The notes: a model not told the origin generated them from the sequence alone. Shown: positions 48,849-58,649, numbered from the stretch's first letter. The stretch: DNA of 64,000 bases from Bacillota bacterium (GCA_023460235.1 JAEWRE010000083.1:1-64000); one strand, 5' to 3'. Translations and numbers: made by a program.

Positions 48849-49436
48849 ATGTTAAACACTATATTAATGCTAAAAGAAGATATGAAAATTTATTATCCCG
48901 AATATTACACACAAATTAGTAAAGTGGAACAGGAAAATTTAATAGAGCGGGTGGATGCATTAAAATTTATTTCAATCAGCTGGAGAGAATATGCAAAGTT
49001 TCAAGAAATGAAAGTTTTAGGAGTATACATAAATTACCTCTTAAATAGGATTAATGTTCTACAACCTTATTGTAATTTTGTATATTTTAAATCTGGATTA
49101 ACGGAATATTTACTAAATACTTATAATAAGGTAATAGAAAAAATCAAAGCAGGTGGTGATCTAAAAAAAGACCTTATGCCTTTGCAGACCACACTTTATA
49201 AGTATCTAAAAATTATATTTGATAATTTTTTTTATGATATTAATGGAAAATTAGTAAATAATGCTCTTATTGAAGATTATTATATTATGATGGATGAAAA
49301 TAAAAAGATTGAATGCAGTAAAGGAACCATTGATTCTATACATCATAACATTCAATTATTGACATTGATTCTCAATTTTTACTATTATATCTTTTTAACA
49401 CAATATAAAAATAATGTTGTAATGATTTTAAAATAA
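48849..49436 (+). CDS. Unknown 195-aa helical protein
   Basis: This gene is not recognised. ATG 48849 is chosen because AAGGAGTG lies about 7 nt upstream; the frame is open from GTG 48840. It is mainly helical and soluble or peripherally hydrophobic, with 'VLGVYINYLLNRINVL', 'LYKYLKIIFDNFFYDI' and a hydrophobic C-terminal helix ('LLTLILNFYYYIFL'). It is a single-gene unit ending at the hairpin at 49471-49505. Confidence 0.6.
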   Translation: MLNTILMLKEDMKIYYPEYYTQISKVEQENLIERVDALKFISISWREYAKFQEMKVLGVYINYLLNRINVLQPYCNFVYFKSGLTEYLLNTYNKVIEKIKAGGDLKKDLMPLQTTLYKYLKIIFDNFFYDINGKLVNNALIEDYYIMMDENKKIECSKGTIDSIHHNIQLLTLILNFYYYIFLTQYKNNVVMILK

Positions 49437-49470
49437 TTTTAATTTTATATTAGTAGTACTAATAAGTTTG

Positions 49471-49505
49471 ATAACTGAATAGATTTTTTATTCAGTTATT
49501 TTTTT
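49471..49505 (+). terminator. Rho-independent terminator
   Basis: An 11-bp perfect stem (49471-49481 with 49489-49499) is followed by a T run. Confidence 0.8.
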
Positions 49506-49609
49506 GACTTAAAATTTCCTAAAAAATATATAAAGTACTTGTTTTTTACTAATTCATATGTTACAATATATAGGTAACAGTTTTATACTATAATAGGAAG
49601 GTGAATTAG

Positions 49610-49816
49610 ATGAAAACAGAAATACAACCAAAGTATGTAAAAGCACAAATTAAATGTGTATGCGGTAACGTTATAGAGACAGGATCTGTAAAAGAAGAAA
49701 TGAAAGTTGATACTTGTAGCAATTGTCATCCATTTTACACTGGTCAAAAGCAAGCTATGTCTAGCCAAGGTAGAGCAGCTAAATTTACTGAAAAGTTTTT
49801 AAATACAAAGAAATAG
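49610..49816 (+). CDS. rpmE: 50S ribosomal protein L31, zinc-binding form
   Basis: This 68-residue protein has the zinc-binding Cys set of the C+ form of L31: 'CVCGNVIETGS' and 'CSNCHPFYTGQKQ'. L31 bridges the 50S and 30S subunits. GGAAGGTGA precedes ATG 49610. It is followed by a terminator and then the DUF1385-prmC gene, matching the rpmE-DUF1385-prmC order of many Firmicutes. Confidence 0.95.
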   Translation: MKTEIQPKYVKAQIKCVCGNVIETGSVKEEMKVDTCSNCHPFYTGQKQAMSSQGRAAKFTEKFLNTKK

Positions 49817-49818
49817 TC

Positions 49819-49844
49819 AAGAGTGCTTTATGCACTCTTTTTTA
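49819..49844 (+). terminator. Terminator after rpmE
   Basis: An 8-bp perfect stem (49819-49826 with 49832-49839) is followed by a T run. Confidence 0.75.
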
Positions 49845-49877
49845 CTATAAAAATTTAATATATGAAAAGGATGTCAT

Positions 49878-51608
49878 ATGAAAAAAGAAAAAATCGGTGG
49901 AATTGCACTGTTTAATGGCTTAATACTTAGAAGTAAAAAAAGTGAAGTTATTTCAAAATATGAAGATGGACTAATAGATGTATCAAAAACAAATTTCACT
50001 GAAGAGAATATAAAAATAAACTTTAAAAAACTACCAATTATACGAGGAATATTTGGAATAATTGATACATTAAAAAATTCAGCTTCATATGTAATTGAAT
50101 CAGCAAAGAAAGTTTTAGATGGTTTAATTGATGAAGATGAATCTATAGAAATCGGAAAATTTGAAATGGCTATTTCATATGCTATTGCATTAGTTGTTAT
50201 ATTTTCTACTTTAATATTATTACCAAATATTTTATCTATTTTTTTTGATAAAAATATTCAAAATGTTATTCAAGCCATAATACAAATATTAATATTTGTA
50301 TCATATTTAGTTATATTGAAGAAAACTAAAGTATTAAACGTTTTGTTTGAGTATCACGGTGCAGAGCATAAGGTAGTAAATGCTTATGAAAATTATTCTT
50401 TTGAAGATATTAGCGTAGAAAAAGTAAAAAACTCTTCAAGATTTCATATTAGGTGTGGTGGAAATTTAGTTGTTTACTTCTTTATAATAAATATATTATT
50501 TACTTTATTATTTACATCAAATAGTATAATAATAAAAAGTATATATCAATTAATATTAATGGCATTTAGCATTGGAATATCTTACGAAATAATTATGATA
50601 TTTGCAAGACTTCCAAAACCAATAAATGTTTTAGGATACCCTGCAATGTTAATACAATATATTACAACAAAAGAACCAAGTGAAGAAAAAATTAAACTTG
50701 CTTTACTTAATATGTTTAATTGTTGCTATAGTGATAAAGAAATATCTATTAACAAATATTTAAGAGATATTAATACTATAAAAGATTGTGAATTAACTAT
50801 TATAGTTAGTTTTATAGCATCAATCAAGGAATTTGAATATAACTATGTGTATGCAAATATACAAGAGATAAATTTAAATATTAATGAAATTATTAAACTA
50901 GATAATATGATAACGAAGTATTATATAAAGAAAATACCTTTTCAGTATATTACATCTTATCAAAACTTCTTCAATGAAAGATATTTTGTTAATGAATCTG
51001 TACTTATACCGAGAGCTGATACTGAAATTTTAGTTGAAAAAGCTATTGAATATATAGATAAATATAATCTTAAGAGTATGATTGATGTTTGTACTGGAAG
51101 TGGTTGCGTTGGAATTTCAATTTCTAAGAATTCCAACATAGAAAAAACGATTTTAATTGATATTTCTGCGAAAGCACTTGAGGTAACAAATAAAAATATA
51201 ATATCAAATAGTGTATTAAACAAATGTTCTACTCTGTGCTCTGATTTATTTAATTCGTTATATTTAGAAGAAAATTCTAACTTAATAAATGGAAAATATG
51301 ATATTGTAGTTTCAAATCCTCCATATATTCCAACAGCTGATATTAATGGTTTATCCGAGGATGTAAAGAAGGAACCAAGAATTGCACTTGATGGTGGAAT
51401 TGACGGAATGAATTTTTATAAAAAAATATTGATTGAAGCAAAAAATGTTTTAAAAATTGATGGTTTTTTATTATTTGAAATTGGATATGATGAACTTAAT
51501 AAAATCCATGATTTAATTGAAAGTGATGAAGATTATGAGTTGCTTGAAAGTGTAAAAGATTATGGAGGAAATGATAGGGTGGTAGTATGTCGTTTGCATC
51601 AGATATAA
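49878..51608 (+). CDS. prmC: DUF1385 membrane domain fused to PrmC release-factor methyltransferase
   Basis: This is a 576-residue fusion. Residues 1 to about 275 are a DUF1385 protein ('IALFNGLILRSKKSEV', 'RGIFGIIDTLKNSASYV', 'EYHGAEHKVVNAYE', 'RFHIRCGG') with four or so transmembrane helices. Residues 290-576 are PrmC, which N5-methylates the GGQ glutamine of RF1/RF2: 'IPFQYITSYQNFF', 'VLIPRADTEILVE', 'DVCTGSGCVGISI' (SAM site) and 'VVSNPPYIPTADI' (NPPY). The two are separate adjacent genes in most relatives. No stop or restart signal is visible at the joint (about 50720-50760). It overlaps whiA by 22 nt; prfA is not here. Confidence 0.92.
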   Translation: MKKEKIGGIALFNGLILRSKKSEVISKYEDGLIDVSKTNFTEENIKINFKKLPIIRGIFGIIDTLKNSASYVIESAKKVLDGLIDEDESIEIGKFEMAISYAIALVVIFSTLILLPNILSIFFDKNIQNVIQAIIQILIFVSYLVILKKTKVLNVLFEYHGAEHKVVNAYENYSFEDISVEKVKNSSRFHIRCGGNLVVYFFIINILFTLLFTSNSIIIKSIYQLILMAFSIGISYEIIMIFARLPKPINVLGYPAMLIQYITTKEPSEEKIKLALLNMFNCCYSDKEISINKYLRDINTIKDCELTIIVSFIASIKEFEYNYVYANIQEINLNINEIIKLDNMITKYYIKKIPFQYITSYQNFFNERYFVNESVLIPRADTEILVEKAIEYIDKYNLKSMIDVCTGSGCVGISISKNSNIEKTILIDISAKALEVTNKNIISNSVLNKCSTLCSDLFNSLYLEENSNLINGKYDIVVSNPPYIPTADINGLSEDVKKEPRIALDGGIDGMNFYKKILIEAKNVLKIDGFLLFEIGYDELNKIHDLIESDEDYELLESVKDYGGNDRVVVCRLHQI

Positions 51609-52324
51609 AAAAAGATATTTTAGATGATTTTTCTAAAAATGCAAAAAAATGTTGTTTAGATGCTGAAAAATTTGGAGAATATTTGACACAAATTAACTCA
51701 AAAAATGAAATGATTTCAGAGTATCATATTTTTTTTGATATATCTAAACTAGATGAATGTTGTATAAAGAGTATTATTAAAGGTGCATTTCTTGGTGGAG
51801 GGTATATAGTAGATCCACAAAATGATTACCACTTTGAAATACTGGCAAAAAGCAAAGCTTGCATTGAGTATATTTTTAATGTATTATCATTGTTAGAATT
51901 TACACCTAAAATAATAAAGAAAAAAAATACTAATACATATTCTTTGTATATCAAAGATTCCGAACAAATTTCACTTATCTTAAGCATTTTAGGATCAACG
52001 AATTCAGTACTTAAATTTGAACAAATAAGAGTTGAAAAAGAAGTAAAGAACAATGTTAATAGAACAACTAATTGCGAAACTGCAAATATTAGTAGAACAA
52101 TAAATTCTGCTGTTACTCAGCTAGAAGCTATTAAAAAAATAAAATCTTCTGGAAATTATGATAAATTAGATTCAAAATTAAAATACATAGCCTCTTTAAG
52201 AGAAAAATACCCAGATGAAAGTCTTGAGTTTTTAGCTAGTAAAACAAGTGGAGATGATAAGCTTAGTAAATCTGGAATAAAGCATAGATTAGATAAAATA
52301 ATAAAAATTGTAAATAAAGAGTAA
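51587..52324 (+). CDS. whiA: WhiA-family DNA-binding regulator, shortened
   Basis: The protein begins 'MSFASDIKKDIL' and carries the WhiA landmarks 'CCLDAEKFGEYL', 'KGAFLGGGYIVDPQNDYHFE', 'NRTTNCETANISRTINSAV' and the C-terminal HTH segment 'LSKSGIKHRLDKI'. WhiA controls cell division and chromosome segregation in Firmicutes. At 245 residues it is about 70 shorter than usual. The loss falls in the N-terminal LAGLIDADG-like half, between 'EKFGEYLTQ' and 'DECCIKSI'; the HTH is intact. It is translated through an overlap with prmC and ends at a terminator. Confidence 0.9.
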   Translation: MSFASDIKKDILDDFSKNAKKCCLDAEKFGEYLTQINSKNEMISEYHIFFDISKLDECCIKSIIKGAFLGGGYIVDPQNDYHFEILAKSKACIEYIFNVLSLLEFTPKIIKKKNTNTYSLYIKDSEQISLILSILGSTNSVLKFEQIRVEKEVKNNVNRTTNCETANISRTINSAVTQLEAIKKIKSSGNYDKLDSKLKYIASLREKYPDESLEFLASKTSGDDKLSKSGIKHRLDKIIKIVNKE

Positions 52325-52337
52325 AAGAAGATTATTA

Positions 52338-52373
52338 AAGCATAGTATAACGTTAATTATACTATGCTTTTTG
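52338..52373 (+). terminator. Terminator after whiA
   Basis: A 13-bp stem (52338-52350 with 52357-52369) is followed by a T-rich tail. Confidence 0.75.
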
Positions 52374-52443
52374 TTTACTATTTTCTTGACTTAAAGTTAT
52401 ATATATTATATAATCAAGGTTGTTAAAGTTAGGGGAGATAATA

Positions 52444-53592
52444 ATGGAAAAAAATATTGGCATATACATACACATCCCTTTTTGTACAAGTAAATGTTAT
52501 TATTGTGATTTTGTATCATACGCAAATAAAGATGATACATGCATTTCAAAATATATTGATGCTTTGTGTGAAGAAATTCTAAGAAATTCTGAAATTCTTG
52601 CAGAAAGAACAATAACGAGTATATATTTTGGTGGAGGTACTCCATCATATATTAATAGTAAATATATAGTCAAAATTTTAAATATATTATCACTTTTTAA
52701 TTTATCAAATGAGTGTGAAATTACAATTGAGTGCAATCCTAATAGTATTTCAGATAGTAAGATAAAGGATTATACATTAAATGGAATTAATAGAGTAAGC
52801 ATTGGGCTGCAATCATTAAATGATAATGTTTTAAAAAATATAGGTAGAAAACATACTGTGTCAGATTTTATAAATGCTCTTGATATATGTAAAAGTAACA
52901 ATTTAAATAATATATCTGTAGATTTAATATATCCTTTACCCGGTCTTACTTTAGAAGAATTTAAAAGTAATATTGATGAGTTGAATGATATATTAAAAAA
53001 ATATGATATAAAACATATATCAATATACAATTTAGAAATTCATGAAAATACAAGATTTGATTTTTTATTAAAAGAAGGATTTTTAGAACTAGTTGATGAA
53101 GATACTGAATATAAAATGAAATTATATATGGAAGATAAACTAGAGCAAAATGGGTATAATAAATATGAAGTATCTAATTTTTCAAAACAAGATTTTGAGT
53201 CAAGACATAATCTTAACTATTGGAATCAAGGTGAGTATTTAGGCTTTGGAATTGCTGCATCTAGTTTCTTTGACGGAACAAGATATTCTAATATCACAGA
53301 TATAAATACGTATATTGATAATATTAACGATAATATCTCAGTAATCCAAGAACAGGATCATTTAGATAAATTTTCATTGATGAAAGAATATATTATACTA
53401 ACTCTTAGACTACAAGATGGAATTAATATTAAAAAGTTTCATAGTAAATTTGCAACAGATATTTTTGAAATATTTGGAGTTGAGATTAGAAAATTAGAAT
53501 CAAATGGTCTTATAAACATAACTGATAAAAATATATATCTTACTACGAGAGGCTTTGAAGTAGCTAATCTAGTTTGGGAAGAATTTATATAA
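52444..53592 (+). CDS. hemW: HemW-type radical SAM heme chaperone
   Basis: This 382-residue protein has the radical SAM motif CxxxCxxC in 'HIPFCTSKCYYCDF', then 'SIYFGGGTPSYI', 'SIGLQSLNDNVLKNIGR' and 'SVDLIYPLPGLTLEEF'. It lacks the CNRPxxR-type N-terminal extension of true HemN, so it belongs to HemW (heme trafficking) rather than coproporphyrinogen dehydrogenase. ATG 52444 has GGGGAG upstream; the frame is open from 52420. It lies just before polA. Confidence 0.9.
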   Translation: MEKNIGIYIHIPFCTSKCYYCDFVSYANKDDTCISKYIDALCEEILRNSEILAERTITSIYFGGGTPSYINSKYIVKILNILSLFNLSNECEITIECNPNSISDSKIKDYTLNGINRVSIGLQSLNDNVLKNIGRKHTVSDFINALDICKSNNLNNISVDLIYPLPGLTLEEFKSNIDELNDILKKYDIKHISIYNLEIHENTRFDFLLKEGFLELVDEDTEYKMKLYMEDKLEQNGYNKYEVSNFSKQDFESRHNLNYWNQGEYLGFGIAASSFFDGTRYSNITDINTYIDNINDNISVIQEQDHLDKFSLMKEYIILTLRLQDGINIKKFHSKFATDIFEIFGVEIRKLESNGLINITDKNIYLTTRGFEVANLVWEEFI

Positions 53593-53615
53593 CAATATAA
53601 TTGAAGAGGTAAAAT

Positions 53616-56402
53616 ATGAACAATTTTTTTATAATAGATGGTAATAGCATAATGAATAGAGCTTTCTATGGACTTGGAAATACTAAAATGTTTTCAAGCA
53701 TAGAAAAGATTCATACTAATGCAATATATGGTTTCTTAAATATCTACTGGATGATGCTAGATAAAATATCTCCTGATTATATTGCAGTTACATTTGACTT
53801 GCATGCACCAACTTTTAGACATGAAATGTATAGCGAATACAAAGGTACTAGAAAAGGTATGCCAGATGAATTAAGAGAACAAATGCCCTACATTAAAGAA
53901 TTATTAAGAGCGATGAATATTCCCATAATTGAACTTGAAGGATATGAAGCTGATGATATACTTGGAACTGTTGCAAGAATTAATGAACAAAACAATATTT
54001 TTACATATATATTAACTGGAGATAAAGATTCTTTTCAATTAATAAGTGAGAAAACTTCAGTTGTAATACCTATAACTAAGATGGGGAAGACAGAATATAC
54101 TACATATACTCCAGAAGTATTGTTAGAAAAACTGAATATAAAACCATTTCAAGTTATACATATAAAAGCATTAATGGGAGACACATCAGATAATATTCCT
54201 GGTGTAAAAGGAATAGGAGAAAAAACAGCATATGCACTTATTGATAAATATGAGACATTAGATAATATATATGAAAATATTGATAACCTCGATGCATCAG
54301 ATAAAATTAAAGAAAAACTCGTATTAGATAAAGATATGGCATATACAAGCAAAACACTCGCTACCATTGAAATAAATGTACCTATTGATTTAGATTATGA
54401 AGGCTGTAAGAAGTCAGACATTGATAAAGAAAAAGTATTTAATTTATTTAAGAGATTAGAATTTAATAAATTCCTTTCAAAATATGACTTTAGTGATATA
54501 GCAGATACTTTTGATTCATCAAAATATATTAACAATAATGATGCTAGCTCTAGTAATGTAATGAAAATATCTTTAGATGATATTAAAATAGAGTATATTA
54601 ATGATAATAATTTTAATAAAAATATTAATGATTTAGAATCTATTTTAAATACTGATAAAGTTTCATATATATTAAATTTAACTGAAAAAGATGGATTTGT
54701 AAAACAGGATTTTATAAAATCAAAAAATATATTTGCAATATACAATAATACAGATACTATATATGTATTTGATATTAATAATTTAAATAAAGAAAGCTTA
54801 ATAGAGATATTAAACATATTCTCAAGAGCAAATTGTACAAAATTAGGCTTTAATATTAAACAAGACATATTATATTTCTTTTATAATAAAGTTTCTAATT
54901 TAATCAATTTTAATTATGATTTAATGATTGCTGATTATTTAATGAACTCAAATAAATCAACATATAAAATAGATGACACATTAGAAGAATTATTTAATGA
55001 AAAATTTATTTTAGATGATAAAGAAAAAAATGAAAAGCAATTATCATTATTTGATAATCAAGATGAAACAATAAGTGATACTAATAAACTATTAACTGAA
55101 GTAGAAGAGAAGAACTTAGCGTTATATCTAAAATCAATTTATTTATCTCATGATGTTATAATAAAAAATCTAAAGGTTCTTGGAATGTTAGATTTATTTA
55201 ATAATATTGAAATGCCACTTGTTGAAACTTTAGCATACATGGAATATGCTGGAATGTATATTGATATAGATAATCTTAATAAGTTTGATGAAGAGATAAC
55301 TGCTAATATAAAGATATTAGAAGAAGAAATATATAAAATTGCTGATGAAGTATTTAATATTAATTCAACACAACAATTATCTCGTATATTATTTCAAAAA
55401 TTAAATCTTCCAACAGTTAAGAAAAATAAAACAGGATTTTCAACTAATAAAGATGTTTTAGAAGAGTTAGAGGGTAAGCATCCAATTATATCTAATATTT
55501 TAGAATATAGACAGATTATGAAGTTAAAAACGACTTATGTAGATGGATTAAGAGGAAAGATTGCAGAAGATGGAAGAATACATACTACGTTTATGCAAAC
55601 TGTAGCTTCAACAGGAAGACTAAGCAGTGTTGAACCAAATTTACAAAATATTCCTGTTAGACTTGAACTTGGAAAGAAAATAAGAAGCTTTTTTGTTGCA
55701 GAAAATTCTAATGTAATAATTGATGCTGACTATAGCCAAATTGAGCTAAGAGTTCTTGCAAGTATATCTGAAGACACAACTATGATTGATGCATTTAATA
55801 ATAATATAGATATACATAAAGTAACTGCTTCACAAGTATTTAATGTGCCTCTTGAGGAAGTCACTCCTACAATGAGATCAAATGCAAAAGCTGTAAACTT
55901 TGGCATAGTATACGGAATAAGTGAGTTTGGACTTGCTAAAAATATATCAATAACAAGATCTGAAGCTGGTACATACATAAATAATTATTTGACTAAATAT
56001 AATGGTATTAAAAGATTTATGGATGAAATTGTAGAAAATGCAAAAGAAAATGGATTTGTTTCTACAATATTTGGTAGAAGAAGATATATACCAGAATTAA
56101 AACAAAAAAATAAAAATATAATTCAATTTGGTGAACGTATTGCAATGAATACGCCTATTCAAGGTACTGCAGCTGATATAATAAAACTAGCAATGAATAC
56201 TATATATTTAAAATTCAAAAAAAATAATTTAAAATCTAAGTTAATAATGCAAGTACATGATGAATTAATTGTTGAAGCGAGTAAAGATGAAATTGAAATT
56301 GTAAAAGAAATAATGAAAGAGTCTATGGAACAGGTAGTTAAACTAAAAGTACCTTTAGATATAGATATGAACATAGGAAAAAGCTGGTATGAGGCCAAGT
56401 AA
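53616..56402 (+). CDS. polA: DNA polymerase I
   Basis: This 928-residue protein has the 5'-3' exonuclease domain at 1-300 ('FFIIDGNSIMNRAFYGL', 'ELEGYEADDILGT', 'LMGDTSDNIPGVKGIGEKTA') and the polymerase domain from about 560: 'TVASTGRLSSVEPNLQNIPV' (motif A region), 'DADYSQIELRVLA', 'AVNFGIVYGISEFGL' (motif B) and 'MQVHDELIVEA' (motif C). The middle 3'-5' exonuclease-like domain (about 310-480) lacks a recognisable 'DxE' active site ('YILNLTEKDG' stands there), so proofreading is probably absent, as in several Firmicutes Pol I enzymes. It acts in repair and primer removal. Confidence 0.97.
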   Translation: MNNFFIIDGNSIMNRAFYGLGNTKMFSSIEKIHTNAIYGFLNIYWMMLDKISPDYIAVTFDLHAPTFRHEMYSEYKGTRKGMPDELREQMPYIKELLRAMNIPIIELEGYEADDILGTVARINEQNNIFTYILTGDKDSFQLISEKTSVVIPITKMGKTEYTTYTPEVLLEKLNIKPFQVIHIKALMGDTSDNIPGVKGIGEKTAYALIDKYETLDNIYENIDNLDASDKIKEKLVLDKDMAYTSKTLATIEINVPIDLDYEGCKKSDIDKEKVFNLFKRLEFNKFLSKYDFSDIADTFDSSKYINNNDASSSNVMKISLDDIKIEYINDNNFNKNINDLESILNTDKVSYILNLTEKDGFVKQDFIKSKNIFAIYNNTDTIYVFDINNLNKESLIEILNIFSRANCTKLGFNIKQDILYFFYNKVSNLINFNYDLMIADYLMNSNKSTYKIDDTLEELFNEKFILDDKEKNEKQLSLFDNQDETISDTNKLLTEVEEKNLALYLKSIYLSHDVIIKNLKVLGMLDLFNNIEMPLVETLAYMEYAGMYIDIDNLNKFDEEITANIKILEEEIYKIADEVFNINSTQQLSRILFQKLNLPTVKKNKTGFSTNKDVLEELEGKHPIISNILEYRQIMKLKTTYVDGLRGKIAEDGRIHTTFMQTVASTGRLSSVEPNLQNIPVRLELGKKIRSFFVAENSNVIIDADYSQIELRVLASISEDTTMIDAFNNNIDIHKVTASQVFNVPLEEVTPTMRSNAKAVNFGIVYGISEFGLAKNISITRSEAGTYINNYLTKYNGIKRFMDEIVENAKENGFVSTIFGRRRYIPELKQKNKNIIQFGERIAMNTPIQGTAADIIKLAMNTIYLKFKKNNLKSKLIMQVHDELIVEASKDEIEIVKEIMKESMEQVVKLKVPLDIDMNIGKSWYEAK

Positions 56403-56414
56403 AGGGTGTGTTTA

Positions 56415-57002
56415 ATGAGAATAATAAGTACCAAGAGAAAAAATAATAACTTTTTTGTAAAAACATTTAAAATATTACTAATATTAGCCATTTTATTAGT
56501 TATACTTTTTTATTTTCTAAAGAAATTTATATATCCAATTAAATATTTCGATATAATTGAAGAAGAAGCTAAAAAGAATAATATTGATCCATATTTAGTA
56601 TTATCAATTATAAAAGTCGAAAGTGGATTTAATGAGTATGCTGTATCGAATAAAGATGCTAAAGGTCTAATGCAAATAATGGATTCTACTGCTGCACAAG
56701 TAAATGAATATACTAATTCCACTGAAGACATAGATTCAGAAATATTCATTCCAGATGTAAATATTTCAATTGGATGTAAATATTTTTCAAATTTAATAAA
56801 AAAATATGACGGAAACTATTATGTTGCAATTTGTGCATATAATGCTGGCCTTGGGAATGTAGATAGTTGGATTAATAAAGGAATAATAACTAAGGATTTG
56901 GATAGATACAAAAATGTGCAAGAAATTCCTTTTAATCAAACAAAAAAATATTTAGAAAAAGTAGTATCTGCATATAAAATGTACAAATTATTGTACAAGT
57001 AA
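56415..57002 (+). CDS. Membrane-anchored lytic transglycosylase (SLT domain)
   Basis: This 195-residue protein has an N-terminal transmembrane helix ('ILLILAILLVILFYFL'). The soluble lytic murein transglycosylase fold follows: the catalytic Glu in 'SIIKVESGFNEYAVSNKDA', then 'KGLMQIMDSTA', 'NISIGCKYFSNLI' and 'AICAYNAGLGNVDSW'. It would cleave the MurNAc-GlcNAc bond outside the membrane. The start ATG 56415 is chosen with AAGGGTGTG upstream; a GTG at 56406 is in frame. It is probably cotranscribed with polA (12 nt away). Confidence 0.92.
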   Translation: MRIISTKRKNNNFFVKTFKILLILAILLVILFYFLKKFIYPIKYFDIIEEEAKKNNIDPYLVLSIIKVESGFNEYAVSNKDAKGLMQIMDSTAAQVNEYTNSTEDIDSEIFIPDVNISIGCKYFSNLIKKYDGNYYVAICAYNAGLGNVDSWINKGIITKDLDRYKNVQEIPFNQTKKYLEKVVSAYKMYKLLYK

Positions 57003-57014
57003 TATTAATATTTT

Positions 57015-57058
57015 AATAAGCATATATTATTTTTATATAATACATGCTTATTTTTTGT
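57015..57058 (+). terminator. Terminator before yebC
   Basis: The 16-nt arms 57015-57030 and 57037-57052 pair over most of their length and are followed by a T run. Confidence 0.65.
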
Positions 57059-57125
57059 TTTTATAGGCTAGACAAATATGCACATTACGTGATATAATAT
57101 TATGTGTATTTTAGGGGGGATAATT

Positions 57126-57851
57126 ATGAGTGGACATTCAAAATGGGCAAACATAAAAAGAAAAAAAGAAGCAACAGATTCTAAAAAAGCTAATATATTT
57201 TCTAAGCTAGGAAAAGAAATTACTGTTGCAGTTAAAATAGGTGGTAGTGGTGATCCTGCAATTAATGCGAAGTTAAAAGATGTTATTTCTAAGGCTAAAT
57301 CAGAAAATATGCCTAGTGATAATATAAACAGATGCATACAAAAAGCATTAGGTGATGGAAATTCACAAAACTATGAAGAAATAGTATATGAAGGTTTTGG
57401 ACCTTGCGGAATTTCTGTAATAATTGAATCAATGACAGATAACAAAAATCGTAGTGCTGCAGATATTAGATCAATTTTCACAAAATCTGGTGGTACTATG
57501 GGTCAAACAGGATCTGTAAGTTATATGTTTGAAAAAAAAGGATATATTTTAATAGAAAACGATTCTTCGGTTGATGAAGATTCATTAATGCTTGAAGCAT
57601 TAGAAAATGGTGCTGAAGATATAATTTCTGATACAGAATATATTGAAATTTTTTCTAAACCAGAAAATTTTTCAAGTCTTAGAGATTTTATTGAGGCAAG
57701 TGGTTACAAGATGATAGAAAATGAAATTAAAATGATTGCAACTATAAAAAAAGAAATAACTGATGACGAAGAAGAAAAGTTACAAGTATTTCTTGATAAA
57801 TTAGAAGAAAATGATGATGTACAGAATGTATGGCATAATGCTGATATATAA
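57126..57851 (+). CDS. yebC: YebC/PmpR family protein
   Basis: This 241-residue protein opens with the family signature 'MSGHSKWANIKRKKEATDSK' and carries 'DPAINAKLKDVISKAKSENM' and 'YEGFGPCGISVIIES'. The family includes DNA-binding regulators and, more recently described, factors that relieve ribosome stalling at proline-rich motifs. GGGGGGAT precedes ATG 57126; the frame is open from 57102. It is followed by the SNase-like gene. Confidence 0.95.
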   Translation: MSGHSKWANIKRKKEATDSKKANIFSKLGKEITVAVKIGGSGDPAINAKLKDVISKAKSENMPSDNINRCIQKALGDGNSQNYEEIVYEGFGPCGISVIIESMTDNKNRSAADIRSIFTKSGGTMGQTGSVSYMFEKKGYILIENDSSVDEDSLMLEALENGAEDIISDTEYIEIFSKPENFSSLRDFIEASGYKMIENEIKMIATIKKEITDDEEEKLQVFLDKLEENDDVQNVWHNADI

Positions 57852-57958
57852 ATTACATAAAATTGTAACAAAAAAATAATATAATATTGACTTTACATAA
57901 AAATAATGTTATAATAGTTTATGTAGCGAATAGTTAAAGGATAGGAGGTGTATATATT

Positions 57959-58642
57959 ATGTATTATGATAATAAGTCTAACTTTTACATAAGACAATAT
58001 GGTCCAAAAGTAATGTTAATAGTATTTTCAATTGTACTTATAATAAGTGGAATATACATTTATTGTTCATCTACTAATATAAACATCTTTTCTAAAGGAG
58101 AACTAGTAGCTAGTAATAACAATATAGTTGATCAAAATACTAATCAAACAGATACTCAAACTAAAAATGAAGAAAAAACAGAAGAGACAAATAGTTTAAA
58201 GGAAGAAAATACTATAGTTGAAGTAAAACTTAGTGAAAACATATCTGAGAATATGAATTCGTTGAGTAACTTACAAAAGTATGGGCCTTGTACTGTAGAT
58301 TCTATTACTTCAGATTTAAAAATAGTAATTAAAGACAATAATACTTTATATCAAGTAAATTTAATAGGTATTGATTATACTAAATCAAATTCAAATATAC
58401 AACAAGTTATTGAAAATGATTTAAAAGGAAAAACAATATATATATCATTTGATAAATTAAAAGTTAAAGATTCACAAATATATGCATATGTATATATTAA
58501 TGATGAATTATATAATAAAAAATTATTAAATGATGGATTAGCAATACTTAAAGTTGAAAGAACAAATACAAGTTTATTAGATCAATTACTAGAAGGTCAA
58601 TTATTTGCAAAATCAAATTCAAAAGGAATTTGGTCAAAGTAA
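57959..58642 (+). CDS. Membrane-anchored SNase-like protein, probably non-catalytic
   Basis: This 227-residue protein has one transmembrane helix ('VMLIVFSIVLIISGIYIYC', residues 17-37) and a Thr/Glu/Asn-rich linker. A C-terminal thermonuclease-type OB domain follows ('LYQVNLIGIDYTKSN', 'IYAYVYINDELYNKKLLNDG', 'FAKSNSKGIWSK'). Active SNases read 'VRLIGIDTPE'; here the Arg and the Glu of that motif are Asn and Lys/Ser, and the second Arg is not apparent, so nuclease activity is doubtful. AGGAGGTG precedes the start. The role is unknown. Confidence 0.75.
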   Translation: MYYDNKSNFYIRQYGPKVMLIVFSIVLIISGIYIYCSSTNINIFSKGELVASNNNIVDQNTNQTDTQTKNEEKTEETNSLKEENTIVEVKLSENISENMNSLSNLQKYGPCTVDSITSDLKIVIKDNNTLYQVNLIGIDYTKSNSNIQQVIENDLKGKTIYISFDKLKVKDSQIYAYVYINDELYNKKLLNDGLAILKVERTNTSLLDQLLEGQLFAKSNSKGIWSK

Positions 58643-58649
58643 AATATTA

